This document shows positions 25,907-35,032 of a DNA stretch of 64,000 bases, in pieces. The stretch covers positions 55,811-119,810 of the forward strand of contig NZ_NOIQ01000005.1 in assembly GCF_004136575.1 (NCBI RefSeq), read 5' to 3'. A program made the translations under genes and the position numbers. Positions within the stretch are counted from its first letter, which is position 1; each line of letters begins with the position of its first letter. The stretch is from Rothia koreensis. GTDB taxonomy: Bacteria > Actinomycetota > Actinomycetes > Actinomycetales > Micrococcaceae. The notes under the pieces are model-generated. The model saw nothing but the letters and a program-made list of their open reading frames with translations, did no database searches and was not told the DNA's origin.

Positions 25907-27124
25907 CTACTCGCCCTTTCCCAGTGGGGTGGTTTCGTCAGCCAACGAGGGCAACCCGACGCCCTGGCGGACCTTTTCCCGGAAACCCGCCCATGACAAT
26001 CGTTCGGAATGGTCGAAGAGGACGTCGCGATACGGCCTTCGGGGTTCGTAGGTGTCCACGATTCGGCGGAGACCATCGACGAGCGAGTCCACGGATCCCG
26101 GCTCGACCACGACCCCGAGATCCTCGGGCAGCTCCATGTCCACCAGCCCGGTGTTCGAGCTGGCCAGCAGGCGGCACCCTTGGGACAGGGCCTCGCTGAG
26201 AACCAGACCGAAGCCTTCGGCGATCGATGGGAGCAACAAGGTATCCGCGGCCCGCATACGGGCGAGAACCTCAGGCTTCGAATGGCGGCCGACGAAGTCA
26301 ATTTTGGGAACGCCCTGAGCAAATTCCTCGATCTCCGGGTCGTGGCGGGACGTGACCAAGGTCAGGGTCGCGTTCTTCAGAGCGGCCCTCCGCCAGGCCT
26401 CGACCAGGATGTGGAGTCCTTTGCGAGCTATGCCCTGGCCCACGAAAAGCATGGAACACGTTGGCCCGGCGGCGGCGTCGTCGAGGATGCGTTCCGGCCG
26501 TGGCCCGCCATAAGGCGCGACCGTGATGTTTTCCGGGGCCATGCCCTGGGCGATCAGGCCCCGCCTGGTGAACGACGATGCGCACACCGCGCTGTCCGCC
26601 AAATTCACTTCAGCAACGTGTTGTGCCTGCATCCCCGGATCCAGCTCCTCCGACTCGCGCAGCCAGGGACGCACACCGCGGAGCTCATCCACCGTGGACA
26701 GGGTGTCAACGATGAATTCGGGAGACACTTGATACTGGAACAGGATCCGACGACCCATGGACGGGCCTTTGAAAGCTTGGAGGGCCGACCCCGAGTACAG
26801 CAACAGGTCCGCGTAGGGCCTCCGAGCAGCCACCCGGGCAATGGTCTCTCCGAGGCGGGCCTCCACCGCGACCGTCGGAAAATCCACGGACCTTCTGATC
26901 CGCCGCTTGACCTCGTACGGAAGCTGAGCCGCGAAAGCCCCGAAGGACTGACGGACTTGTGACGGGTCGATGAGTGGAGTGCGTCGATGACTCAGCGTGG
27001 GCACGGAGAATCCGCGACCCTCGTAATAGTCGGTGACGAAAGTATCCAACGCGGACACTTCGGCCAACGCAGCCGGAACCTGATAGGAATCACGATCCCG
27101 GTTATGCCCGACAATAAAATTCAA
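25907..27124 (-). CDS. GT4-family glycosyltransferase, first gene of the exopolysaccharide locus
   Basis: 405 residues from TTG 27124 (GAGGTGGGGG just upstream), giving the start (M)NFIVGHNRDRDSYQVPAAL; a GTG at 27160 is the alternative. The C-terminal domain carries MLFVGQGIARKGLHILVEAW and LLPSIAEGFGLVLSEALSQG, the GT4 nucleotide-sugar site, followed by GCRLLASSNTGL. It is the promoter-proximal gene of the locus, with nearly 500 bases of non-coding DNA in front. Donor and acceptor unknown. Confidence 0.86.
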   Translation of the reverse strand: MNFIVGHNRDRDSYQVPAALAEVSALDTFVTDYYEGRGFSVPTLSHRRTPLIDPSQVRQSFGAFAAQLPYEVKRRIRRSVDFPTVAVEARLGETIARVAARRPYADLLLYSGSALQAFKGPSMGRRILFQYQVSPEFIVDTLSTVDELRGVRPWLRESEELDPGMQAQHVAEVNLADSAVCASSFTRRGLIAQGMAPENITVAPYGGPRPERILDDAAAGPTCSMLFVGQGIARKGLHILVEAWRRAALKNATLTLVTSRHDPEIEEFAQGVPKIDFVGRHSKPEVLARMRAADTLLLPSIAEGFGLVLSEALSQGCRLLASSNTGLVDMELPEDLGVVVEPGSVDSLVDGLRRIVDTYEPRRPYRDVLFDHSERLSWAGFREKVRQGVGLPSLADETTPLGKGE

Positions 27125-27551
27125 GGCCCCCACCTCAAAAAGAATTAACGCCACCGACACGGAGAAACGGCAGACTTCCCGCCTGCGGCAACACGACGGG
27201 ACAGAGAATCCGGATCGATTTTACACGGGACGCGGAGGCACGGAGGCGCACCTCGAAGGCCGGAACGCCGTCCACCATGAGCCCCATCATGCCGACCGAG
27301 ATGCGCAATCTGGGTTTGACAAGGAAATACAGCCGGGATTTCACAACTTCCGAAGAGGCGAGTGGACGTGACCCACGTGTTTCACTTCACGCGCTCCAAT
27401 CTTTTTCTTTGCACAGAATGTCCATCGGCGACGAAGGGCCACCACGTCGGCGTCATGAGCTACCGCACCCGCAGCGTCGCTCCGCACGTACCGGGCATCG
27501 ACATCACCCCCTCGCCCGCCATCACCCCGGAAACCTTGCCCCCCCTACCCC
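27125..27551. other. Non-coding region between exopolysaccharide and dehydrogenase genes
   Basis: About 430 bases with no ORF I can support. It must hold the main promoter of the exopolysaccharide locus on the minus strand; the best candidate is TAAAAT at 27223-27218, but no convincing -35 box lies at the right distance. The part around 27390-27410 is more A/T-rich. No repeat of the kinds found elsewhere in the window was seen. Confidence 0.5.
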
Positions 27552-27590
27552 TTGACCTGTGACCTGCGACTCAGAATACTTGTCCTAACA
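27552..27590 (+). promoter_or_regulatory. Promoter overlapped by TGTCCTAACA operator
   Basis: TTGACC (27552-27557) and AATACT (27575-27580) are 17 bases apart. TGTCCTAACA (27581-27590) follows immediately and covers the likely transcription start; a second partial site (ACTGTCATTAG) lies just downstream. This 10-mer fits the KGWCHTRACA consensus that I recall for Corynebacterium IolR. A repressor there would block transcription of the two dehydrogenase genes. Confidence 0.65.
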
Positions 27591-27616
27591 AACTGTCATT
27601 AGTTCAAGGAGGATCC

Positions 27617-28825
27617 ATGAGCGATCAGAGGCTCTCAGTTGCCGTCATCGGCGCCGGAATGGCTGGGCGGGCCCACGCCTACGGATATCGGCAGTCGGGT
27701 TCGGTCTTCGACTCCTCATTCCCCGATGTCCGCCTCGCCGCGATTGCTGACATGAACGTCGAGCTCGGGCAGGACACCGCGCGCCGGTACGGGTTCGAGA
27801 AGACGTACTCGGACTGGACCGAGGTCGCTCAGGACCCTGAGATCGACGCGGTGAGCGTCGTCGTCGGCAATGCGCTGCATCTGCCGATCGCGAAGGGTCT
27901 CCTCGAGGCGGGCAAGCACGTCCTGTGCGAGAAGCCGCTCGCCGGCACCCTGGAGGATGCCGAAGCCATGGTCGAGCTGGAGAAGGAATACGGTCAGAAG
28001 ACCGACGCCGCCGGCCGCCCCCTCGTCACCTCCGTGGGCTACACGGTCCGCAGGATGCCGGCCCTCAACGCGATCAAGCAGAAGATCGACTCCGGTGATT
28101 TCGACCCCGTCACCAACTTCATCTCGACGTACCTGTGCGACTACTCGTGCGACGAGAAGGCCCCGATGTCCTGGCGCTACAAGGGCGGGCCCGGCTCCGG
28201 CGCTCTGGGCGACCTCGGGTCTCACGTGATCGACACCGGCGAATACCTCAACGGCCCGGTCACTTCCGTGCGCGGCGCCTACATGGACACGATCTATAAG
28301 CAGCGGCACCTGCCGCTGGGCGCCGTCGTCGGCCATGGTCACGTGGAGGTCTCGGACGAGGTCGAACCGGTCGAGAACGAGGACTTCCTGACCTTCACCT
28401 GCACCTTCGCCAACGGCGCGGTGGGTACCTACACGATCTCTCGCGTAGCCTTCGGGACCCCGAACTCGCAGACGTACCACGTGGTCGGCCCCCGAGCCCA
28501 GGCATCCTTCGACATCACCAAGCCCGGGGAGTACATGTACGACGACGCCCAGGCAGCACCCGATACTCGGGGCCAAAGGCGCGTGATCCTGAACGGCGAC
28601 ACGCCGCTGTACCCGAATTCGTGTGCCATGGACGCCCCAGGCGTCGGCTGGAATTACAACGACAACTTCGCGATCCAGGCCAGGGCATTCCTCGAACAGG
28701 TTTCGGGAACCCAGAGCGGTCTGGCACCGTGCGGATCCTTCGCCGAAGGCCTCCACACGCTCAGCATCATCCAGGCCATCGCAGAGTCCGCGGAACAGTC
28801 CGGCGCCGAAGTGGCGGTCAGCTGA
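27617..28825 (+). CDS. Gfo/Idh/MocA-family dehydrogenase
   Basis: 402 residues with AAGGAGG before the ATG. The Rossmann start is VAVIGAGMAGRAHAYGY, the family signature VLCEKPLAG lies near residue 103, and SWRYKGGPGSGALGDLGSHV contains the Lys/Gly-Asp substrate region with a later His. The expected activity is NAD(P)-dependent oxidation of a sugar, polyol or inositol isomer. Its architecture matches the 407-residue homologue at 8.2 kb. The operator upstream ties it to the inositol regulon. It is translationally next to another dehydrogenase, starting two bases after its stop. Confidence 0.9.
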   Translation: MSDQRLSVAVIGAGMAGRAHAYGYRQSGSVFDSSFPDVRLAAIADMNVELGQDTARRYGFEKTYSDWTEVAQDPEIDAVSVVVGNALHLPIAKGLLEAGKHVLCEKPLAGTLEDAEAMVELEKEYGQKTDAAGRPLVTSVGYTVRRMPALNAIKQKIDSGDFDPVTNFISTYLCDYSCDEKAPMSWRYKGGPGSGALGDLGSHVIDTGEYLNGPVTSVRGAYMDTIYKQRHLPLGAVVGHGHVEVSDEVEPVENEDFLTFTCTFANGAVGTYTISRVAFGTPNSQTYHVVGPRAQASFDITKPGEYMYDDAQAAPDTRGQRRVILNGDTPLYPNSCAMDAPGVGWNYNDNFAIQARAFLEQVSGTQSGLAPCGSFAEGLHTLSIIQAIAESAEQSGAEVAVS

Positions 28826-28826
28826 G

Positions 28827-29864
28827 ATGAGAATCGCCGTGATGGGTGCCGGAACCATCGGTCAGATGCACGCCGCCCACCTGATGCGAACCGAGGGCGT
28901 CACCGAGGTCGAATTGGTCGGGCGCGACGACGCCCGCGTGCGCGACCACGCGACTCGGGTCTCGGAGCGCGCGGGGGTCGAGGGAGCCGGTGTGCGGCTG
29001 AGCACCACCACAGACGCCTCTGCCGCACTCGACTCTGCCGACGGCGTCGTCATCGCGACCCCCGGATCCACCCATCCGGAGCTCGTCAGGCACGCGGTCC
29101 GGCGCGGGCTGCCCGTGTTCGTGGAAAAGCCGCTGGCTCTCACGGCGAAGGATTTCGCCTCCTTGGTGCAGGACATCGGGGCCGCGGGTGCGGACGACAC
29201 CGTGATGGTCGGCTTCCACCGCCGCCACAGCAAGGAGTACCGGGCCCTCAAGGGCCTGCTGGACGCCGGCCGTGCGGGACGACTGCGATCGATCGTGAGC
29301 GTCGACCACGACAAGTACGCGGCCGATCCCACGGGACTCTCGGGATCGGGCGGAATCTTCGCGGACATGATGGCGCACGGTTTCGACGTCGTCCCGTGGC
29401 TCGTGGGCGAGCAGGCAGAGTCCGTGTACGCCACGGCCTCCGCGGCGGCCTTCGGCTCCTACGAGGACAACGACGAGTTCGACACGGCCGCCGCGTTCCT
29501 GACATTCCCCAGCGGCTTCACCGCCACGCTGTCCGCCATGAGGGGGCACGCGGTGGGGCAGGACGTCAGGACCGTGGTCCACGGAAGCGAGAATTCCTAT
29601 TCGGTGGGCGAGACGGACCGAGTCGCCATGACGCGCATCGACCCGGACGGCCACATCGAGGCTCCCGAGGAGACCTTCGAGGGCTATCAGGACCGGTTCG
29701 CCGAAACCTTCGTCCTGGAGATGCAGGACTTCGTGGCCATGGTGTCCGGCGAAGGACTCAACGAAACCCCTCCGACCTCGGGGATGCACGGCGTCGAGCT
29801 GCTCGATGCGGCCCAGCGGTCCCTGGCATCCGGTCGCCCCGAAGAGGTCACGCCGCTCCGCTAG
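28827..29864 (+). CDS. Gfo/Idh/MocA-family dehydrogenase (inositol 2-dehydrogenase-like)
   Basis: 345 residues. The chosen ATG at 28827 lies one base after the stop of the previous gene; an open frame from 28623 is an overlap artefact. N-terminus MRIAVMGAGTIGQMHAAHL, signature VFVEKPLALTAKD near residue 93, and MVGFHRRHSKEYRALKGLLD, which resembles the MRRFD region of inositol dehydrogenases. The conserved His-Asp pair is in MAHGFDVVPWL. It may oxidise an inositol isomer or a polyol. The coupled pair suggests two steps on one substrate. Confidence 0.87.
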   Translation: MRIAVMGAGTIGQMHAAHLMRTEGVTEVELVGRDDARVRDHATRVSERAGVEGAGVRLSTTTDASAALDSADGVVIATPGSTHPELVRHAVRRGLPVFVEKPLALTAKDFASLVQDIGAAGADDTVMVGFHRRHSKEYRALKGLLDAGRAGRLRSIVSVDHDKYAADPTGLSGSGGIFADMMAHGFDVVPWLVGEQAESVYATASAAAFGSYEDNDEFDTAAAFLTFPSGFTATLSAMRGHAVGQDVRTVVHGSENSYSVGETDRVAMTRIDPDGHIEAPEETFEGYQDRFAETFVLEMQDFVAMVSGEGLNETPPTSGMHGVELLDAAQRSLASGRPEEVTPLR

Positions 29865-29905
29865 ACCTCGTGGCTCTCAGCACAGCAACCTGTGGCTCGT
29901 GTAAC

Positions 29906-29919
29906 GTTGTATAGACAAC
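29906..29919. promoter_or_regulatory. HutC-type GntR palindrome before YjiH-like gene
   Basis: GTTGT-ATAG-ACAAC is a perfect 5-bp-arm palindrome 27 bases before the next gene. Its centre TGTATAGACA has the GT-N-TA-N-AC form recognised by HutC-subgroup GntR proteins. A near-identical site (TTTGTACAGACAAA) is present upstream of iolC at 56546-56559. Confidence 0.55.
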
Positions 29920-29946
29920 TGTTGGTGAGTTCTCAGGGGGTCGCTG

Positions 29947-31296
29947 ATGACTGAAAGAACACGGGCGGAGGCGCAGACCGCCGCCATGGTCCCGGTCGGT
30001 ACACCAGGGGTGTGGAAGGACGCCGCCAAGCTGATCGTGCTGTCACTGATCGGCTTGGTGGTGTTCTTCGTCCCGGTAACCATGGACGGCAAATCCTCCA
30101 TACCCCTGGATCACCTGGTCACGCTCGTCCGGCAGTACGCCGGCCCTGTGGTCCCGTGGTTGATGCTGGCCCTGATCGTGGTCGGAGCCGCCCGGCCCTT
30201 CGTCACGGGCAGCTGGAAGCAGACCCCCACCAAGGTCGTCTTCTCGCTGCTCAACGTCGTCGGCCTGATCGCGGCACTGCTGATGGTGACCCGGCCGCCG
30301 GCCTGGCTCGCCGACCCCGATATCGGTCCCTTCCTCTGGAAGACCCTCGTGCAATCTGTGGGCCTGATCGTCCCGATCGGAGCGATCTTCCTCGGTTTCC
30401 TCATCGGTTTCGGTCTCATGGAATTCGTGGGCGTCTTCGTTCGCCCCGTGATGAGGCCGATCTGGCGGACGCCCGGCAGATCAGCGGTCGACGCCGTCGC
30501 GAGCTTCGTCGGCTCCTACTCATTGGGTCTTCTCATCACCAACCGCGTCTACAAATCCGGCGGATACACCGCCAGGGAGGCGGCGATTGTCGCCGTCGGG
30601 TTCTCGACCGTGTCCGTGACGTTCATGGTCGTGGTGGCCAAGGCCCTGGACCTGATGGACCACTGGCTGATGTATTTCTTCGTCTCCTTCGTGGTGACGT
30701 TCGTGGTCACGGCGATCACGGTCCGCATTCCCCCGCTCTCACGCGTACCGGACGAATACTGCCCCGGATCGGTGCCGACACCCGAGCAGAAGATCACGCT
30801 CAACCGTTTCGGCGTCGCTCTGGGTCAGGCCCTCGGAACCCTGCGCGAGGGCCCCGGCGTGGTGCGAGTGATCTGGGCGAATTTCAAGGACGGCGTGCTG
30901 ATGACCGCATCGATCCTGCCGTCCATCATGTCGGTCGGTCTGATAGGACTGCTACTGGCCAAGCACACGCCGATCTTCGATTGGATCGCCTGGATCTTCT
31001 ATCCGATCGCGTGGCTGGTCCGGCTGCCCGAACCGTTGCTGGCCGGCAAGGCCGTGGGCGTCGGTCTGGTGGAGATGTTCCTTCCCTCGGCACAGGTAGG
31101 CGCCGACGAGAGCATCATCCTCCGCTTCGTGGTCGCCGTGGTCTCGGTGTCCGGCATCATCTTCCTCTCCGCGATGGTCCCGTCCATCCTGGCCACGGAA
31201 ATCCCGCTCAAGTTCTGGAAGCTGATCGTGATCTGGTTCGAGCGCGTGGTCATTTCGCTGGTCATCACGACGCCGATCGCGTACCTGCTCCTGTGA
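29947..31296 (+). CDS. YjiH-family membrane protein (nucleoside-recognition/gate domain)
   Basis: 449 residues with about ten membrane segments. It resembles YjiH: an N-terminal hydrophilic stretch, KLIVLSLIGLVVFFVPVTMD as first helix, GRSAVDAVASFVGSYSLGLL and the NRVYKSGGYTAREAA loop of the gate domain, and a C-terminal ESIILRFVVAVVSVSGIIFL. Substrate and mechanism of this family are not established. The GntR-type palindrome in front and the two dehydrogenase genes upstream suggest it may move a metabolite of that pathway, but it could be independent. Confidence 0.8.
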   Translation: MTERTRAEAQTAAMVPVGTPGVWKDAAKLIVLSLIGLVVFFVPVTMDGKSSIPLDHLVTLVRQYAGPVVPWLMLALIVVGAARPFVTGSWKQTPTKVVFSLLNVVGLIAALLMVTRPPAWLADPDIGPFLWKTLVQSVGLIVPIGAIFLGFLIGFGLMEFVGVFVRPVMRPIWRTPGRSAVDAVASFVGSYSLGLLITNRVYKSGGYTAREAAIVAVGFSTVSVTFMVVVAKALDLMDHWLMYFFVSFVVTFVVTAITVRIPPLSRVPDEYCPGSVPTPEQKITLNRFGVALGQALGTLREGPGVVRVIWANFKDGVLMTASILPSIMSVGLIGLLLAKHTPIFDWIAWIFYPIAWLVRLPEPLLAGKAVGVGLVEMFLPSAQVGADESIILRFVVAVVSVSGIIFLSAMVPSILATEIPLKFWKLIVIWFERVVISLVITTPIAYLLL

Positions 31297-31375
31297 CGGC
31301 GCCTGCCACGATTCCGGTGTCAGTTCCTGTGTCAGTCTGGGAGAAACACCGTTTGCCACTGTGAGGGGGCATGTC

Positions 31376-32026
31376 ATGCCGGCGGACCACGAGCCGACCG
31401 CGGGGCGGCACCGTTTTACCGGGCACATCGCCGGGGTCGGAACGGCCGGCGGGACCCGCATGGTTCTGGGGGCATGGTCCAGAACTCCGCACGGCCCCTT
31501 CGCCGACGTCATGGTCGCGCATCCCGACGGCACCCGCGAGCTGATCGCCCCCGACCAGTGGGTCGCGGACTTCGTCTCGGCGACCTACACCTTCGACAGG
31601 ATCCGCATCGCACCGGTACGAGTCGATGCTGGGGACAGTCCGCCGGGGGCGTCCCCCGGCGCACGGTGGTCGGTTCGAGCGGGGCCTCTGGACTGGACCT
31701 TCGACGTCGGATCTCGGCGTCCCCTCGGGTGGGCCCTTCGCGGGATTCCTCGAAAACTCGGGACGAGCCTCGCCTTCGCCCGGGTCACCGACCGCGTGGC
31801 CCCGTGGATCCTCCCCGGCGTACGGACCCTGGGGACCGCGGGCAACGGGAGAACCGAGTGGTACGCGGCCACCGACCTGCACGCGATACGCGATTCGGTC
31901 GGTTCCTGGGCGGGGCGGACCCTCGGGGCGATGACGCCGGTCGACCCCGCCCCCGACTTCGGATTCGGGTCGACGCCGCGGGAACCGAGCCTGACCTCGC
32001 TGACCAGCACCGTCGTGGTTCCCTGA
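31376..32026 (+). CDS. Hypothetical protein, unrecognised
   Basis: 216 residues from ATG 31376, chosen for the GAGGGGG site six bases upstream; an in-frame ATG at 31361 has none. I do not recognise the family. No signal peptide, membrane segment or cofactor motif is obvious. The sequence contains many Trp/Arg pairs (RWSVRAGPLDWTFDVG; GRTEWYAATDLHAI) and reads like a soluble beta-rich domain. It is separated from the YjiH-like gene by 79 bases and ends just before repeat array A, where it converges with the alanine dehydrogenase gene. Confidence 0.6.
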   Translation: MPADHEPTAGRHRFTGHIAGVGTAGGTRMVLGAWSRTPHGPFADVMVAHPDGTRELIAPDQWVADFVSATYTFDRIRIAPVRVDAGDSPPGASPGARWSVRAGPLDWTFDVGSRRPLGWALRGIPRKLGTSLAFARVTDRVAPWILPGVRTLGTAGNGRTEWYAATDLHAIRDSVGSWAGRTLGAMTPVDPAPDFGFGSTPREPSLTSLTSTVVVP

Positions 32027-32051
32027 GAGCAGGCGGGGCGGGGCCGACGGG

Positions 32052-32253
32052 CTCGAGGCGGCAGTCTCGTGCAGATGCGGGGCGGCGACGGGCTCGAGGC
32101 GGCAGTCTCGTGCAGATGCGGGCCCGAAGTGGCAGTCTCGTGCGGAAAACACCCCTCAAACCGCACACCATTGCCACCTCGAGCCAGTAGCCGCACGCCA
32201 TTGCCACCTCGAGCGAGGAACCACCCCGAAGCCGCACGCCATTGCCACCTCGA
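32052..32253. repeat. Palindromic repeat array A (GAGGTGGCA family)
   Basis: Three direct units in the left half begin CGAGGCGGCAGTCTCGTGC at about 32054 and 32095, and CGAAGTGGCAGTCTCGTGCGG at 32125. Three inverted units, CCGCACRCCATTGCCACCTCG, begin at 32161, 32191 and 32232. The inner pair can form a stem with an A/C-rich loop (AAAACACCCCTCAAA). Spacing is 30-41 bases, less regular than in arrays B and C. It fills the gap between two convergent genes. Not coding. Confidence 0.9.
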
Positions 32254-32378
32254 CGGGTGGTCGTGCACGGGCGCCGCATCTGCCCCAGTCAGCCCACTGC
32301 CACAGTCAGCCCGCTGCGCCAGCCAGCATCAACGACACACCCGCCCCAGCCAGCCCGCCGCCCCGGCCCCAACCAGCG
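32254..32378. other. Low-complexity CAGCC-rich non-coding stretch
   Basis: After array A there are about 125 C-rich bases with imperfect repeats of CAGTCAGCCC and CCAGCCAGC. No gene is supported. It reaches to the stop codon of the alanine dehydrogenase gene. Confidence 0.6.
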
Positions 32379-33524
32379 TCAGGCCGGCGCGCCCGCCGTC
32401 GTCGGGGTCCCGTTCGCGCCCGACGCGTCAGGGGATTCCTTCGCCAGGTCCGGGAATGCGGCCATGACGCCCGGCTGCACCAGCCGACCGCTCGCGGTGT
32501 TGACGCCCTTGGCGATGGCGGCATCCGAGACGATCGCGTACTCCGCCCCGTTGCTCGCGATCGACTTGATGAACGGCATGGTCGCGTTGGTCAGTGCCTT
32601 GGTCGCGGTCTCGGGGACCGTGCCGGGCATGTTGGCCACGCAGTAGTGCCGGATTCCGTCGACCTCGAAGATCGGGTCGTGGTACGTCGTCGCGTGCGAG
32701 GTCTCGAAGGCGCCACCCTGGTCGATGGCGACGTCGATCAGGAGAGCGTCCTTCTTGAGCAAGGACAGCTGATCCCTGGTCACGACCTTCGGAGCCGCCC
32801 GACCGGGAACGAGCACGGCGCCGATCACGACGTCGGCGTTTCTGAGTTCTTCCTCGACCGTGACCGGGTTGGACATCAGCACGCGAGCGCGCCGGTCCAG
32901 GATGTTCTCGAGTTCACGGATCCGCTTCGGGGACATGTCAAGGACCGTGACCTCGGCCTGCATGCCCAGGGCCAGCAGGGCCGCGTTGGCACCCACGGCC
33001 CCGCCGCCGATGATCACCACGCGGCCCGGAGCCACGCCGGGCGCTCCGCCCAGAAGCTTGCCCGGCCCGTTCCCGTCACGGGTGAGGTGGCGCGCGGCGG
33101 CGTGCACCGCGAGCCGGCCCGCGATCTCACTCATCGGGGTGAGCAGCGGGAGACCGGTCTCGTCCTGGACCGTTTCGTAGGCGATGGACAGAGTGCCGGC
33201 CTCGAGCAGGGCCTCCGTCAGGGCGCGGTCCGCGGCCAGGTGCAGGTAGGTGAAAAGCGTCAGGTCAGAGCGCAGGTAACGGTATTCGGCCTCGATCGGC
33301 TCCTTGACCTTGATCAGGAGTTCGGCCTGGGCCCAGGCGCCGTCCTGGTCCGTCATCGTCGCGCCGACTTCCTGGTAGGCGGCGTCCTCGAACCCCGCCG
33401 AAACACCGGCCCCGGACTCGACGAACACGGTGTGGCCGCTCCGAACCAGTTCGGACACATTCGCGGGAGTGAGGCCGACCCGCTCTTCCTGCGGCTTGAT
33501 CTCCTTGACGACCGAAATGCGCAT
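32379..33524 (-). CDS. ald: Alanine dehydrogenase
   Basis: 381 residues from ATG 33524 (GGAG upstream). It interconverts L-alanine and pyruvate plus ammonia with NAD. The N-terminus MRISVVKEIKPQEERVGLTP carries the conserved Arg/Glu of the substrate site; KVKEP and YLHLAADRALTEALL are family motifs; the NAD motif is VVIIGGGAVGANAALLALGM near residue 170; SIAYETVQ and VANMPGTVPETATKALTNAT are also typical. The last 15 or so residues (ASGANGTPTTAGAPA) are an unconserved tail. It closes an operon with two dehydrogenases and two aminotransferases and probably recycles alanine made by a pyruvate-dependent transaminase. Confidence 0.95.
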   Translation of the reverse strand: MRISVVKEIKPQEERVGLTPANVSELVRSGHTVFVESGAGVSAGFEDAAYQEVGATMTDQDGAWAQAELLIKVKEPIEAEYRYLRSDLTLFTYLHLAADRALTEALLEAGTLSIAYETVQDETGLPLLTPMSEIAGRLAVHAAARHLTRDGNGPGKLLGGAPGVAPGRVVIIGGGAVGANAALLALGMQAEVTVLDMSPKRIRELENILDRRARVLMSNPVTVEEELRNADVVIGAVLVPGRAAPKVVTRDQLSLLKKDALLIDVAIDQGGAFETSHATTYHDPIFEVDGIRHYCVANMPGTVPETATKALTNATMPFIKSIASNGAEYAIVSDAAIAKGVNTASGRLVQPGVMAAFPDLAKESPDASGANGTPTTAGAPA

Positions 33525-33556
33525 GGTTTCTCTCCTTCTGATATTGCCTGTGTTCC

Positions 33557-35032
33557 CTAGCGGGACGCGATGTTGTAGAAGCGAATGTTCTGGTATTCCT
33601 CGAGGCCCTCGGCCCCGCCCTCTCTGCCGAGCCCCGACTGCTTGACGCCTCCGAAGGGGGCCGCGGCATTGGACGGGACACCCTGGTTGATCCCCACCAA
33701 ACCGGTTTCCAGGCGGTCGGCCGCCCGGAAGGCTCGGTCGAGACTCTCCGTGAAGACGTACCCGGCCAGCCCGAACTCCGTATCGTTGGCCCGGGCGATG
33801 GCTTCGTCCTCGTCGTCGAAGCGCTGGATCGCCGCGATCGGGCCGAAGATCTCCGTGCCCGTGATGCGTGCCTTCGGTGGAACACGGTCCAGCACGGTCG
33901 GCTCGAAGTAGTTGCCCGCGCCCTCGGGCGCGTGACCGCCGGTCAGCAGTTCGGCCCCGTCCTCGACGGCGCCCTCGACCAATCCCGCCATGTCCCGCAC
34001 GGCGGCCTCGTTGATCAGGGCGCCGATTCCCACGCCCTCGGTGAGGCCGTGGCCGATGCGGACCGACTCCATCTGCTCCCGGTATGCGGACACGAAATCG
34101 TCGGCGATCCCGCTCTGCACGTACATCCGGTTGGCCGCGATGCAGGACTGACCACCGTTGCGGAGCTTGGCCGCGGCGGCACCGGCGGCGGCTCGTTCCA
34201 CGTCGGCGTCGTCGAAGACGATCAGCGGGGCATTCCCGCCAAGTTCCATGGACGTCCGCAGGACCCGCTCGGAGGCCAGGCCCAGCAGGGTCCGTCCGAC
34301 CTCCGTGGACCCGGTGAAGGAGACCTTCCGCGTGTACTCGTCCCGGAGCGCGGTCTCGCTGAACATGCTCGAACTCGACGTGGTCACCACCTGGACCAGG
34401 TCCTCCGGGACTCCGGCCTCGTGGGCGAGCTGGACGGCGTAGTACGCCGTCAGCGGGGTCGCCGTGGCCGGTTTGATCACCGCGGGGCAGCCGGCCGCGA
34501 GCGCGGGGGCGATCTTCCGGGTCGCCATGGCCAACGGGAAGTTCCACGGCGTGATGAGGACCGCCAGGCCCACGGGGCTTCGCCGGGTCACGATACGGGA
34601 CCCGCCGTCCGGGGCCTCCTGGAAGTTCCCGCCTGAGCGCACGGCCTGCTCGGCATACCACCGGACGAAGTCGTTGCCGTACTTGACCTCGCCCCTGGCC
34701 TCGGGAAGGGTCTTGCCCATTTCCCTGGTGATCAGCAGCGCGATCTCCTCGGCGTTCTCGTTCAGCAGTTCCCACCAACGGTGCAGGACGTTCGACCTTT
34801 CGCGAGGCGTGGTCCGCGCCCAATCGGCACCGGCCCGGTGGGCCGCGCCCAGGGTTCGCGTGATGTCGGTGCTGTGCGCGTCCGGGACGTGCGCAATCGT
34901 CTCCCCCGTCCCGGGGTCCGTGACGGCAATCCCGGTGTCGCCCAGGTCGAGGCCGCGAACGACGTCGTCCGCCCTCTCGATCCCGGCGCTGTCGGGTGGG
35001 GCCACGGTTGCGGTGCTGGTCCGTGCGTTCAC
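33557..35032 (-). CDS. Succinate-semialdehyde dehydrogenase-like aldehyde dehydrogenase
   Basis: 491 residues, normal for GabD-type enzymes. The cofactor region ITPWNFPLAMATRKIAPALA, the catalytic Glu in MELGGNAPLIVFDDAD and the nucleophile Cys in GGQSCIAANRMYV are all present, as is FGGVKQSGLGREGG at the end. It oxidises a small semialdehyde to the acid. In context the substrate may be aspartate semialdehyde (the DoeC role) or succinate semialdehyde; sequence alone cannot decide. Its ATG overlaps the stop of the upstream transaminase by four bases. Confidence 0.9.
   Translation of the reverse strand: MNARTSTATVAPPDSAGIERADDVVRGLDLGDTGIAVTDPGTGETIAHVPDAHSTDITRTLGAAHRAGADWARTTPRERSNVLHRWWELLNENAEEIALLITREMGKTLPEARGEVKYGNDFVRWYAEQAVRSGGNFQEAPDGGSRIVTRRSPVGLAVLITPWNFPLAMATRKIAPALAAGCPAVIKPATATPLTAYYAVQLAHEAGVPEDLVQVVTTSSSSMFSETALRDEYTRKVSFTGSTEVGRTLLGLASERVLRTSMELGGNAPLIVFDDADVERAAAGAAAAKLRNGGQSCIAANRMYVQSGIADDFVSAYREQMESVRIGHGLTEGVGIGALINEAAVRDMAGLVEGAVEDGAELLTGGHAPEGAGNYFEPTVLDRVPPKARITGTEIFGPIAAIQRFDDEDEAIARANDTEFGLAGYVFTESLDRAFRAADRLETGLVGINQGVPSNAAAPFGGVKQSGLGREGGAEGLEEYQNIRFYNIASR

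Noticed and set aside
27135..27344. Small minus-strand ORF of 69 codons before the exopolysaccharide locus
   Set aside because: No good ribosome site, no recognisable motif, and it overlaps the start region of the first glycosyltransferase gene.
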